The position numbers and the translations under genes were made by a program. Shown piece after piece: positions 35,142 to 43,034 of a stretch of DNA of 62,793 bases (positions within the stretch are counted from its first letter, which is position 1; every line of letters starts with the position of its first letter). The stretch is from positions 1 to 62,793 of IMG/VR virus record IMGVR_UViG_3300035659_000011; one strand, given 5' to 3'. The notes under the pieces are model-generated. The model did not search any database, was not told the origin of the DNA, and was given only the letters and a program-made list of their open reading frames with translations. The DNA is from a virus.

Positions 35142-35678
35142 CTAGATTCTGCTTGGTGGATCAAGAGACACTGGTTCATACCCAGAAGAAGCTGTGCTAC
35201 GACTATAACCTGAAACACCCATAATTCCTGTACTACCTGCATAACCTGAAAATCCTGTAATTCCCGTGCTACCTCGCAAACCTGCAATTCTCGTGCCAGT
35301 CACACCTTGTAAACCCGTACTACCTTGTAAACCCGTGCAGCCTCGCAAACCTGTGTAGCTTGTGTAGCCCGTGAGACCTGCACCAAATAACCCTGTCGTG
35401 CCAGCTCCATAAGTTTGTGAATGTATCAAATTTACAGCGTCTAAATACGCATTACGACTACTATCTAATAGAATTTGTGATTTAGGTTTATATTTGATAA
35501 TGCCTGGAGATTGAACTCGTTTTTCATCTTTATGATAACCATTATGAGATTTGAGATAACCATTTGCAGATTTCTTGTATTTACCAACAATATTTGTAAT
35601 GTATTTTCTAATAGATGAAATAGCAAACATGCGATTACATGTAGTTGTATCACAAGGCGGGTTAGGATTAATAGCCAT
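35142..35678 (-). CDS. collagen-like repeat protein, 178 aa
   Basis: The C-terminal half (about residues 90-170) is made of Gly-x-y triplets with Thr-Gly enrichment (GLRGCTGLQGSTGLQGVTG, then GITGFSGYAGSTGIMG), typical of phage collagen-like fibre proteins. The N-terminus has CDTTTCN and basic helices. An AGGAG site precedes ATG 35678. Such proteins usually decorate virions, so its location inside the polymerase cluster is unexpected. Confidence 0.8.
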   Translation of the reverse strand: MAINPNPPCDTTTCNRMFAISSIRKYITNIVGKYKKSANGYLKSHNGYHKDEKRVQSPGIIKYKPKSQILLDSSRNAYLDAVNLIHSQTYGAGTTGLFGAGLTGYTSYTGLRGCTGLQGSTGLQGVTGTRIAGLRGSTGITGFSGYAGSTGIMGVSGYSRSTASSGYEPVSLDPPSRI

Positions 35679-35686
35679 ATTGACTC

Positions 35687-37534
35687 CTATTCATTAAGCT
35701 TGATGAGTCTATTCTTTGACCATTCATCAAAATCTTCGTCCATAAACAACTCAGCTTTATCTTCAATCTCTTTGAATGTCGGTACTGACATATCATATAT
35801 AGCCATACTTCGTGACATACTCAAAAATCTCTCGAACAACAAATTAAACTTCAATGGATCGATATTTGTAATATCTAGAAGATAACAGACGAGAGACCCA
35901 GCAGCTGATCCGCGAGCACTCCCTACGACAACGTTATTATTTTTTGCATACTTAATGTAATCTGCTACAATTACAAAATAATCGGCCATCTCCGTCCTTC
36001 TTATAACGCTCAATTCTGTTTTAACTCGCTTTACATGCTCACTATTTTCTTCATACCAACTGTCTTCTGCTTTTCTAGTCCAACCTTCGCGAACCATTGA
36101 TACCATATAGTCATAACTACTAGCGAAACCTTCAGTCTGTATCTTTGGTAACTTCTCTTTCGTATCCCATTCCCATACTTCAACTTTATTTGCTAACTTA
36201 ATTGTATTGTCAAGAGCTCTTGTAAAAGTCTCAACATTAACGTATTCATAATGACCTTGGTCAATATATGTATCTATCATCTGGTGACGATCTTTGAACC
36301 AAAAACCCTTAGTAGAAAACTCCCAAACTTTCTTGAATTTCTTCTTACCAGTAACAATATCAAATATCTCTTCAAATGTAATCCCTAATTCTTTATTTGT
36401 TGCAGGACTAAATTCAGCAAATCTGTCAAGCTCAATAAAATTGTTATAAACAGATCGAACGTGAGCTTGAGTTATATCTTCACCAATCTCAACTAATATC
36501 TCTGAAATCACATTCATCCTCTTCTTATCTTTCATCGTAACTTGATCGCCACCATCATCTTTTGACCCGAGCATTAATGATATCTCTTGAGCTTTAGCAC
36601 CACTCTCATCTAAATAATGAACGTCATTTGTTACAATCACTTCTATACTCAACTCTTCAGCAATTTCTAGTAATAATTTATTCACAACTCTTTGTTTGTC
36701 AATCTCAATCATCATAATTTCAATATAGAAATCTTCACCAAAAATGTCTTTATACATTTTGGCAGCTAACAATCCTGCTACTTTTGCATCTTTCTCATTA
36801 TCGTGTTTCAACATTTCATTGTTAATGATTCCTGCAAGACATGCAGATGTAACAATGATGCCTTCTTTATTTTCAGACAAAAATTGCAATGACGTTCGAG
36901 GTTTGTAATAGAAACCATTTCTAGCAGCATCACTAACAATTTTAGTAATGTGTTTACGACCAGTTTCATTCTTTGCTAACAATACAATGTGCTGATTTCG
37001 CTTTAATGCATCTCGACTGTCTGACAATTCTTTGTCTTGAGCTTGTAATTTTTTAAGATGCTTGTCAAGTTTTTGTTTAACTTCAGAATAATCTAATACA
37101 GTAATATCTTCAAACTCTGCAGTTGGCATCTCTAGTATTTGCCTGAAGAAATCAACATTTGCTACAAACAACACTTTATTTGCTTTTTTATGCTTGATTG
37201 AATTCTTTAATACTTTAACTTTTTCATCTATCTTATCGAGTGCCGTATTGAAAGCTTCAACTTCTTCTCGTTTATTTTGCAGATACATTTCTACACCAAC
37301 AATTGGCTTCAAATTCACAGATCTACAATACATAAAGAATGAAGGATGAGCACCAATACTTCCATGATCTGTGATTGCTAATGCAGGCATACCAAGCTCA
37401 ACTGCTCGTTTAGCATATTGGTTTGGTTTGCCGATACCGTCTTTGAGCGAAAAGTCACTATGTAAGTGTAGGTGAATGAAATCTTTTTTCTCACCAGTTT
37501 TATATAATGCTTGTCTAATTTCTTCTTTGTCCAT
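35687..37534 (-). CDS. dnaE: DNA polymerase III alpha, N-terminal part (PHP domain)
   Basis: The PHP domain opens the protein (DFIHLHLHSDFSLKDGIGKP; PALAITDHGSIG; KPIVGVEMYL). The palm start ends it: NNNVVVGSARGSAAGSLVCY and IDPLKFNLLFERFLS (about 534-570), then a non-conserved tail of about 45 residues. The usual PDIDxDF follows only in the other gene, so the polymerase is cut within the palm. There is no split-intein C-terminal signature (no trailing Hint block), so joining by protein splicing is not expected. Confidence 0.92.
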   Translation of the reverse strand: MDKEEIRQALYKTGEKKDFIHLHLHSDFSLKDGIGKPNQYAKRAVELGMPALAITDHGSIGAHPSFFMYCRSVNLKPIVGVEMYLQNKREEVEAFNTALDKIDEKVKVLKNSIKHKKANKVLFVANVDFFRQILEMPTAEFEDITVLDYSEVKQKLDKHLKKLQAQDKELSDSRDALKRNQHIVLLAKNETGRKHITKIVSDAARNGFYYKPRTSLQFLSENKEGIIVTSACLAGIINNEMLKHDNEKDAKVAGLLAAKMYKDIFGEDFYIEIMMIEIDKQRVVNKLLLEIAEELSIEVIVTNDVHYLDESGAKAQEISLMLGSKDDGGDQVTMKDKKRMNVISEILVEIGEDITQAHVRSVYNNFIELDRFAEFSPATNKELGITFEEIFDIVTGKKKFKKVWEFSTKGFWFKDRHQMIDTYIDQGHYEYVNVETFTRALDNTIKLANKVEVWEWDTKEKLPKIQTEGFASSYDYMVSMVREGWTRKAEDSWYEENSEHVKRVKTELSVIRRTEMADYFVIVADYIKYAKNNNVVVGSARGSAAGSLVCYLLDITNIDPLKFNLLFERFLSMSRSMAIYDMSVPTFKEIEDKAELFMDEDFDEWSKNRLIKLNE

Positions 37535-37559
37535 TAGCTAAATTCTTTCTGGATCACTG

Positions 37560-37826
37560 TCATACGAATCTAATAGCAAGGCCTTTGATTTTTCGAATAC
37601 ATCTTCTAATGACACTGCATTGTACTTTCATGTCATCATGTATGATCTTAAGTGTTTTGTATGAGTAAAATTTACCGCTAACTTTTATGCCATGCACTCC
37701 ATCTTCAAACCAGTATCTAGCTTCTCCCGAACCCAGCACGCAACGTATACAGAATTCACTAAAGCTTGAATTAGCTAATTGTTGTTTTGTATTTTGCTCA
37801 AGTAATGTTGTTATCAATTTATTCAT
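37560..37826 (-). CDS. hypothetical protein, 88 aa
   Basis: I use ATG 37826 (MNKLITTLLEQNTKQQLANS), just after AGGTGA; a GTG two codons earlier is possible. The product has three Cys and a basic C-terminus (CIRKIKGLAIRFV). It overlaps the end of the TS-family gene by eight bases. The function is unknown. Confidence 0.6.
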   Translation of the reverse strand: MNKLITTLLEQNTKQQLANSSFSEFCIRCVLGSGEARYWFEDGVHGIKVSGKFYSYKTLKIIHDDMKVQCSVIRRCIRKIKGLAIRFV

Positions 37827-38838
37827 GTTCACCTGCTTGCTTTGCTAGTTTTCTATCGATACTTCTTTTCATGAAGATATAGAATGGATGATCTTTACCG
37901 ATTTTTTCGTTATGATCATTTGCTTCATCTAATCTATCTTCTTTTAGTGATTTATAGCAAGCAAATACTAGTAACCATTTTTTCCAATATTCTGGAACTG
38001 TATGTATTAAACTACAATCATTGTCATGTCGAATCATTTCTTCTAATGCACCAATGACTTTTATGTATTGTAGCGAATTTAGTGGCATGGGTGGCACTTC
38101 CAATATCTCTCCAACTTTTCGGTGCCTATTATTTAGTATCCTTTGTGCCCATTCATAGTCTCTTTTGTAAATGTGTAATGAACCATCAACATGATAATAC
38201 CAACCAGGTTCAATACCAAGCTCTGAAGCTATGAGTTCCTGTATTGTAGAGAAGTTGTGAGCATCTGTGCTAAGTCCCAGACAGACATCGTTACTTCTCA
38301 TTGATGCTATCATTTCAAGCTTTTTGCATTTTGCAACTTCTCTAATGAAGAACTGGAATGTCATTGTGCACGGTACGTCTTTTGTGCTTATGTAATCTTT
38401 TCCAGCATAGAATATATTGCAAACTGCTTGACGACTATCAGGATCTTCTTTGAGTTTATTGATTACTTGTTGAAATTGATCGACAGTGTTATAACCGGTA
38501 GTAAGTAATCTTCGAAGTCTTGGGCCGTATGCTCCATGAAAATCAATACCGTTATCAGAGAATTGTTTTAGTTTTGAGTTATAGAATGTTATCATTTCTA
38601 CATCATCTTTGCCATTCATAATCCATAAACATTCCGCAAGCATAAATGCCAAATTGACTTTTCGTTCTGGATTGAATATTAGTCGTTTTCTTGAATTTTC
38701 AAAACCGATCATGTATGATATTAGTTCTTTTGTCTCCATACCTCTTGGAAATGTAGTACGACCTAATGTCATTAATGATTCAATCGCATCAGTGTAGCAG
38801 TGTTCAAAGGCAGTTGCTATTGAACAATGAAAGTCCAT
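37819..38838 (-). CDS. thymidylate synthase superfamily enzyme, dCMP hydroxymethylase-like
   Basis: The catalytic Cys is in DVPCTMTFQFFIR. The nucleotide-binding block MRSNDVCLGLSTD and GSLHIYKRDYEW are clear. In thymidylate synthase the residue at the end of the LGLxx block is Asn (E. coli N177, dUMP). Here it is Asp, as in T4 dCMP hydroxymethylase (MRSNDVVFGFRND). I place the start at ATG 38838 because a strong GGAG precedes it; the open frame continues 66 bases upstream. Substrate dCMP is inferred. Dcd, Dut and the MazG-like enzyme in this window would fit a dCTP-depleting scheme. Confidence 0.75.
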   Translation of the reverse strand: MDFHCSIATAFEHCYTDAIESLMTLGRTTFPRGMETKELISYMIGFENSRKRLIFNPERKVNLAFMLAECLWIMNGKDDVEMITFYNSKLKQFSDNGIDFHGAYGPRLRRLLTTGYNTVDQFQQVINKLKEDPDSRQAVCNIFYAGKDYISTKDVPCTMTFQFFIREVAKCKKLEMIASMRSNDVCLGLSTDAHNFSTIQELIASELGIEPGWYYHVDGSLHIYKRDYEWAQRILNNRHRKVGEILEVPPMPLNSLQYIKVIGALEEMIRHDNDCSLIHTVPEYWKKWLLVFACYKSLKEDRLDEANDHNEKIGKDHPFYIFMKRSIDRKLAKQAGEHE

Positions 38839-38943
38839 CTTGCACTCCTCAGAAAATTGGTGATTGTATGAATAATTTGAAGATTCAGAATTTGTCTTTT
38901 TCATTCATAATATGATTTACTTTTTGGGTCATCAACTTTACAC

Positions 38944-38974
38944 AAAAAAGGCTGATGCATAAGCACCAGCCTTT
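38944..38974 (-). terminator. intrinsic terminator
   Basis: Minus-strand AGGCTGGTGC / GCATCAGCCT (10 bp with a G-U pair), a 4-base loop, then TTTTTTG. It lies just after the HU gene stop and ends its transcript. Confidence 0.9.
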
Positions 38975-39010
38975 CACTCAATGAATCTGATATGAATCTG
39001 AAACTAGCGT

Positions 39011-39394
39011 TTACTCCTTGTCGTCGGCATTCTCTTCTTCTTCAACGAACTTCTCGAGTTCGATGACGCCGTTAACAAGCAGCTTCAGGCTCTTGAGCGG
39101 ACGGAACTTGACGACGTCCTTCTCAGGAATCTTCGTCATCTTACCAAATGACTTGCGCTCCGTTGCCTTCTTGTGAATCTTGACGAACTTGCCGAATCCA
39201 GGGATCTTCACATATCCCTTGTCCATCAAACCCTTCTTCACAGCATGCACGACTGCCTGAATGGCAACCTTGGATTCACGCCGTGAAAGACTGGTGACGT
39301 CCTGAACAACAGTGATCAAGTCCGGCATACGAAACTGCTCAGCCTTTGTCCGGCGAACTTTCTTCGCCTTCTCTGTCTTCTCTGCCTTTGCCAC
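39011..39394 (-). CDS. HU/IHF-family DNA-binding protein
   Basis: The HU fold is clear in the middle: LITVVQDVTSLSRRESKVAI, then IPGFGKFVKIHKKA with the conserved Gly-Phe-Gly turn and the DNA-contact arm. An acidic tail (EKFVEEEENADDKE) is added. The start is GTG 39394 behind AGGAGG. Base composition is unlike its neighbours: counted line 39061-39120 is 57% G+C against 28% in 40081-40140. It is its own transcript, with a terminator after it and 179 non-coding bases before it. Confidence 0.93.
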   Translation of the reverse strand: MAKAEKTEKAKKVRRTKAEQFRMPDLITVVQDVTSLSRRESKVAIQAVVHAVKKGLMDKGYVKIPGFGKFVKIHKKATERKSFGKMTKIPEKDVVKFRPLKSLKLLVNGVIELEKFVEEEENADDKE

Positions 39395-39573
39395 GATGAC
39401 CTCCTACGTTAAGTGAATGGAAAAGAAACTGCAACTATTACCAACGGTTTTATACTATACTGCTTATCGACCGAATTTTACACCTTTTGTTGTTCCGGTA
39501 TTGCAAGGATGCCTTGTGTGAGAAACTGATGCTCATAGCTATCTCGTGTGTTTACAAATTGACAATCAACGTA

Positions 39574-40494
39574 TCAAGAGAATGTAGAGATAAACTCGTT
39601 GAATTTTTGCAGCATCGTAGAGAAACCATACAACTTCATCATGTCACGTAGTTGATGATAGTCAGCATCACTCTGATCAATAACCAACTCTATATCAAAC
39701 TTCTTCTGAATAGTTACTAACTTCTTAGACAACAATAATTGCTCTTTTGAAGCATTAATCTTTTGCTGTAGCTTTTCACTGACTTCTTTCTTCGTGCCAT
39801 CTTTTGCAAATTTATAATGTACATCTGCTTTAACAATATCTTCAATTGTGCCATTACATTGCACTAGCTTTGCTGCTGTCTTCTTACCTATACCTTCAAT
39901 TCCGGCTACATTATCTGAAGAATCACCTTGTAATGCTAACCAATCAATAAACTGACTTGGTTTCACTCTATATTCTTCTTCTACTACTTCAGGTGTCATT
40001 ATCTTATCGCCATCTTCACCTGAATTAGGATGCGCAACACTAACACGACTACTAACCAACTGATTGAAGTCTTTATCGCCTGATATTATTAAAACATCAT
40101 ATCCCTTCAATCTAGCCTGTATTGTCAATACTCCAATAATATCATCTGCTTCTGTATTAGGTAATTGCACTTGCATGACACCTAATACTCTAATGAAGTC
40201 TTTTGTTAAACCAATTTGGAATAGAAATTCTGGTGTCTTTTTTGCTCTTGTAGCTTTATATTCGACACTTAATTCTTGTCTGAAATTTTTGCCGCCACCA
40301 TCCCAAACAACAATAACTTTATCATTTTCCTGTTTATAACGATCAAACATTTTCTTTAGCGACCACAAAAAGCCGTACGTAGCACCCGTAAGCACTTCAC
40401 GATCATCAATAGTCACTTTCAAATCTTGAAATGACGGCACGTGATACGTACGACTTAGTAAGTGATTCGCATCTATCAGTATTACTTTTTTCAT
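39574..40494 (-). CDS. 5'-3' exonuclease / flap endonuclease (RNase H-like)
   Basis: FEN-type motifs are in order: ILIDANHLLSRTY, VWDGGGKNFRQ, NTEADDIIGVL, IISGDKDFNQL, DSSDNVAGIEGIGKKTA (H3TH). It would remove RNA primers or process flaps at the phage fork, then ligase (6519) seals. The stop is followed by the HU promoter region. The start overlaps the metallopeptidase stop by one base. Confidence 0.93.
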   Translation of the reverse strand: MKKVILIDANHLLSRTYHVPSFQDLKVTIDDREVLTGATYGFLWSLKKMFDRYKQENDKVIVVWDGGGKNFRQELSVEYKATRAKKTPEFLFQIGLTKDFIRVLGVMQVQLPNTEADDIIGVLTIQARLKGYDVLIISGDKDFNQLVSSRVSVAHPNSGEDGDKIMTPEVVEEEYRVKPSQFIDWLALQGDSSDNVAGIEGIGKKTAAKLVQCNGTIEDIVKADVHYKFAKDGTKKEVSEKLQQKINASKEQLLLSKKLVTIQKKFDIELVIDQSDADYHQLRDMMKLYGFSTMLQKFNEFISTFS

Positions 40495-41012
40495 CAGCCT
40501 TTTGCTTCAACCTTTTCTTTTGCATGAGCTTCTTTTGTCTTCATGATCTTGTCGACGTTCTCCCAATGTATGCCGTACTGCTCTAAGACGTAAGAAAAAT
40601 CTTTGATATCGTGGTCTTCGCACTTGCGATAGTCCTTCTCTCCTTCTTCAAACCCAAGCGCTGGCACATGTAATAGTTCATGCAAAATCAATACGTACTT
40701 TTCTGATTGAGTAATCATAACCCAATGCTCTAAATGCACACTAAGTACATAATCAATATTAGCAAACAAACCAAACATAGGCTTCATGCCAAAAATCTTA
40801 GCCTGATTCTTAGACCGTTTCCTTGAAAATGCGACATAACCAATTTTACTTGGTTTGATATGACTAAGCTTTTCAGGAAACATCTCAATGAGTTCACTAA
40901 CAATGGGTTTGATGTCATCGCGAGTTTGCCACTTAGGCACATCAAGCTTCTTTTTTTCCTGCTGTTCATCATCGGGATTGTCTAATTGAATTGCTGTAGG
41001 ACGGGGCATCAT
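40494..41012 (-). CDS. putative phage metallopeptidase (HELLH)
   Basis: ATG ATG at 41012/41009 follows AAAGGAG, and I use the first. The protein contains the zinc-peptidase motif LHELLHVPALGFEEG, preceded by a strand-rich region (IGYVAFSRKRSKNQAKIFG). The family matches putative metallopeptidases of large phages (PF18894-like). The substrate is unknown. The Lys/Glu-rich C-terminus is probably helical. Confidence 0.8.
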   Translation of the reverse strand: MMPRPTAIQLDNPDDEQQEKKKLDVPKWQTRDDIKPIVSELIEMFPEKLSHIKPSKIGYVAFSRKRSKNQAKIFGMKPMFGLFANIDYVLSVHLEHWVMITQSEKYVLILHELLHVPALGFEEGEKDYRKCEDHDIKDFSYVLEQYGIHWENVDKIMKTKEAHAKEKVEAKG

Positions 41013-41073
41013 TGACTCCTTTGTTAAGTTAATATGCTGTTTGACAGTTACCAAACTCGTGTTTCACGATTTC

Positions 41074-41409
41074 TTATAGCTCCTCAAAGAAAGGGTAGAA
41101 CGGATTATCTTTGTGTTCCAACTTGTCTTTAATAAAGATCTCTAAACCTTTCCCAGGGTTGTGGTACTCCAAAGTATCAACTGTAGCTGAGAGACCTACT
41201 TGATTTGCTGCTGTAATACAAGCAGGCATAGCTTTGTCGTACTGCTCTTTGAATGTAGTGACTCCCAATATGGCACTCAGCTCCCATATCAAACATTCCT
41301 TAAAAGCTATAGCCCCAGCATAAGCTGCTGCTATTTTGTCCCGCGGGGTTTTGTATACTCTGGAGTTAATGTCCACATATACAGGCTCTGGGTGTAGTTT
41401 TGGATACAT
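41074..41409 (-). CDS. hypothetical protein, 111 aa
   Basis: The product starts MYPKLHPEPVYVDINSRVYK and has an Ala-rich helix (DKIAAAYAGAIAFKEC). A near-perfect promoter (41429-41457) and AAAGGAG lie upstream, so this gene starts a transcript. The function is unknown. Confidence 0.65.
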   Translation of the reverse strand: MYPKLHPEPVYVDINSRVYKTPRDKIAAAYAGAIAFKECLIWELSAILGVTTFKEQYDKAMPACITAANQVGLSATVDTLEYHNPGKGLEIFIKDKLEHKDNPFYPFFEEL

Positions 41410-41428
41410 AGTTTACTCGACTCCTTTG

Positions 41429-41463
41429 AATATAGTCTCTTATACTAAAAATGTCAATAGATT
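41429..41463 (-). promoter_or_regulatory. promoter with sigma-70-like boxes; motif copy 2
   Basis: On the minus strand TTGACA (41452-41457) is 17 bases from TATATT (41429-41434). It also holds the repeated block AATCTATTGAC, seven bases, GTATA at 41441-41463. It sits about 20 bases before the 41409 start. Confidence 0.65.
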
Positions 41464-41474
41464 AACGAACTAGT

Positions 41475-41963
41475 TTAAACTAACATATCAAACATTGTAA
41501 ATAATTTAGTAAGATAAGAATATACAAATACAGTTATATTAGCAGATTTGTCAGGTGCATTGCCGGCGATATTTAATGTTTCTACATGGTTTTCATTTAA
41601 CCATGTGCAAACTCTCTCAAATTCTAAATCTGCAATACTTGAGAAATTTCTAATTGGTATGTCCAAATAAGGTTTATTGCATAATTTGATAGCTTTCAAT
41701 GTACATTTTTCACCCGAAGAATTCCAATCTGAAGCAAACCTAATTGTCGCGTCTGATTCATTTACATTTTTGAATGTTCGTTCTTTGTAATCACCAAATT
41801 CAATCAAATTATATTGTTTTGCACGATCAACATTTGGTCCACTTAATGTCAAACAGCCTATAGGTATAAACCCACTAGTTTCAATGTTACAATGTCGTGC
41901 AGCCATTAAGCCGGCAGTATCAGCACCGTCTTGTCCACCAGATATGACTTTTTTCAATATCAT
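41475..41963 (-). CDS. SLOG-family putative nucleotide-binding protein (YpsA/Mo-carrier-like)
   Basis: The N-terminus KKVISGGQDGADTAGLMAAR matches the Gly-rich GGQTGAD loop of the SLOG/YpsA (PF12694-like) superfamily. NVNESDATIRF and the NKPYLDIPI strand follow at family positions. SLOG proteins bind nucleotides or related ligands, and some sense them in conflict systems. The role here is unknown. A copy of the repeated promoter motif lies just upstream. Confidence 0.8.
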   Translation of the reverse strand: MILKKVISGGQDGADTAGLMAARHCNIETSGFIPIGCLTLSGPNVDRAKQYNLIEFGDYKERTFKNVNESDATIRFASDWNSSGEKCTLKAIKLCNKPYLDIPIRNFSSIADLEFERVCTWLNENHVETLNIAGNAPDKSANITVFVYSYLTKLFTMFDMLV

Positions 41964-41973
41964 AGATGATTAT

Positions 41974-41996
41974 ATACTGAAAATGTCAATAGATTT
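41974..41996 (-). promoter_or_regulatory. conserved promoter-like motif (copy 3 of 3)
   Basis: AATCTATTGAC, seven bases, then GTATA (minus strand), eleven bases upstream of ATG 41963 and just after the T-rich end of the structured RNA. TTGACA is present, and TATGAT lies 19 bases further on. Confidence 0.5.
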
Positions 41997-42015
41997 AATG
42001 CTAATTCAAAAAAAC

Positions 42016-42106
42016 GACAAAATAAAAGCTCGTAATTGGAAGGAAAAACGAGTTCTCACCTAACTCGTACCAGTCCTTACGGATACTGACTTCCAATCAC
42101 GAGCTA
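42016..42106 (-). ncRNA. structured RNA, three-way junction with terminator tail
   Basis: The minus strand forms an outer stem of 15 Watson-Crick pairs plus one G-U (42090-42105 with 42027-42042). Inside are a hairpin CAGUauCC-GUAA-GGACUG closed by a GNRA tetraloop and a second perfect 7-bp hairpin ACGAGUU/AACUCGU. A UUUUAUUUUG tail follows. The G-U pair favours minus-strand RNA, since the plus strand would have an A-C mismatch. The inner ACGAGUU could also pair with the outer AGCUCGU arm, allowing a switch. It lies right after the stop of 42104-42733. Confidence 0.75.
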
Positions 42107-42733
42107 TATTGATTGTCTCATCAACTTATGCACAATTTTTGAAATGTCGCGATTGCCCATCATCAATTGTCGCAACGCCCAATTGTAAAATGAAGTATAA
42201 CACGGCCTGCAAAACACGCACTTTGATTCATCTGATACTACACCTATTATTTTGCCTTCAAATATGTTACCAAACATTGTTCGACGTTGTTCTTGTGACC
42301 ACGGATGACCATCAACTTCGTCTTTTAGTTCCTGACAAATACAGTTAGTTAGATCTGTACTCATCGTTTTACGCATAAATTCGTCTGCATCAGCAATGTT
42401 AGCAGAGCAGATACAACATTTTCTATCTCGAGGTCTTTCAGCAAATGAAAATAATGATGTGACTTTAGTATATGGCATGAATGCATATAACAAGTGAGTC
42501 ATGAATTTTCGTGATCGTTCATTCGTCCACATGTTGTTAAGTTTGACAAATTCTTCAGAATCATCTGGTCGGCTATAAGCAGAAGAAGGTATTCTCTCTG
42601 ATTGTCGCTTTTCTTGCTCTCTTTTCTTTGCTTCTTCAACTAACGCTTGCTGCTTTTCTTTCTCAACTCTTTCAATATCTGTCGTTGCTACAACTCCTGA
42701 CTTAAGCAATGCTTCTGCAAATGATGTAGCCAT
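42104..42733 (-). CDS. Cys-rich hypothetical protein, 209 aa
   Basis: An N-terminal Lys/Glu/Gln-rich helix (about residues 20-50) is followed by a Cys-rich region: CCICSANIADADEFM, NCICQELKDE and CVFCRPCYTSFYNWAL. This suggests two zinc sites in a treble-clef-like fold. Its stop lies inside the outer stem of the structured RNA. The function is unknown. Confidence 0.7.
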   Translation of the reverse strand: MATSFAEALLKSGVVATTDIERVEKEKQQALVEEAKKREQEKRQSERIPSSAYSRPDDSEEFVKLNNMWTNERSRKFMTHLLYAFMPYTKVTSLFSFAERPRDRKCCICSANIADADEFMRKTMSTDLTNCICQELKDEVDGHPWSQEQRRTMFGNIFEGKIIGVVSDESKCVFCRPCYTSFYNWALRQLMMGNRDISKIVHKLMRQSI

Positions 42734-42737
42734 AATG

Positions 42738-43034
42738 TTAACTCTTTCTAAGCTGCGGCCATTGAGGGCCCATTCTTTCTCTTACATGTTTACATATCGC
42801 ACAATTGCATTCTTCAGATGCGGGAGTTTCTGCCCAACCCCGAGAATCACTTTCATTTTCTGTCTTCAAACGTTCAACGAACTGATAACGCTCCCCTATT
42901 TTCTTCAACACTTCATGCTCCAGATCTTGTAACTTTACTCCCAGGTCATAGAGAGTTTTCTTCTCATCATCAAGGACATGAATGAGTTCCCAAAAGGCTT
43001 CTGAAAGTTCTCCACTATAATGAGAGTCTGTCAT
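42738..43034 (-). CDS. hypothetical protein with C-terminal Cys motif, 98 aa
   Basis: A helical N-terminus (MTDSHYSGELSEAFWELIHV; coiled-coil-like GVKLQDLEHEVLKKIGERYQ) precedes an ECNCAICKHVRERMG motif with three Cys and a His. It overlaps the membrane gene upstream as ATGA. The role is unknown. Confidence 0.65.
   Translation of the reverse strand: MTDSHYSGELSEAFWELIHVLDDEKKTLYDLGVKLQDLEHEVLKKIGERYQFVERLKTENESDSRGWAETPASEECNCAICKHVRERMGPQWPQLRKS

Noticed and set aside
31776-37534. Split intein joining the polymerase halves
   Set aside because: The end of the N-part has no Cys1/Hint-N block and the start of the C-part has no Hint-C/HN block; the intein present is wholly inside the C-part.
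42016-42106. Hammerhead or similar ribozyme
   Set aside because: The junction lacks the CUGANGA and GAAA core sequences of a hammerhead; the element is better described as an uncharacterised three-way junction.
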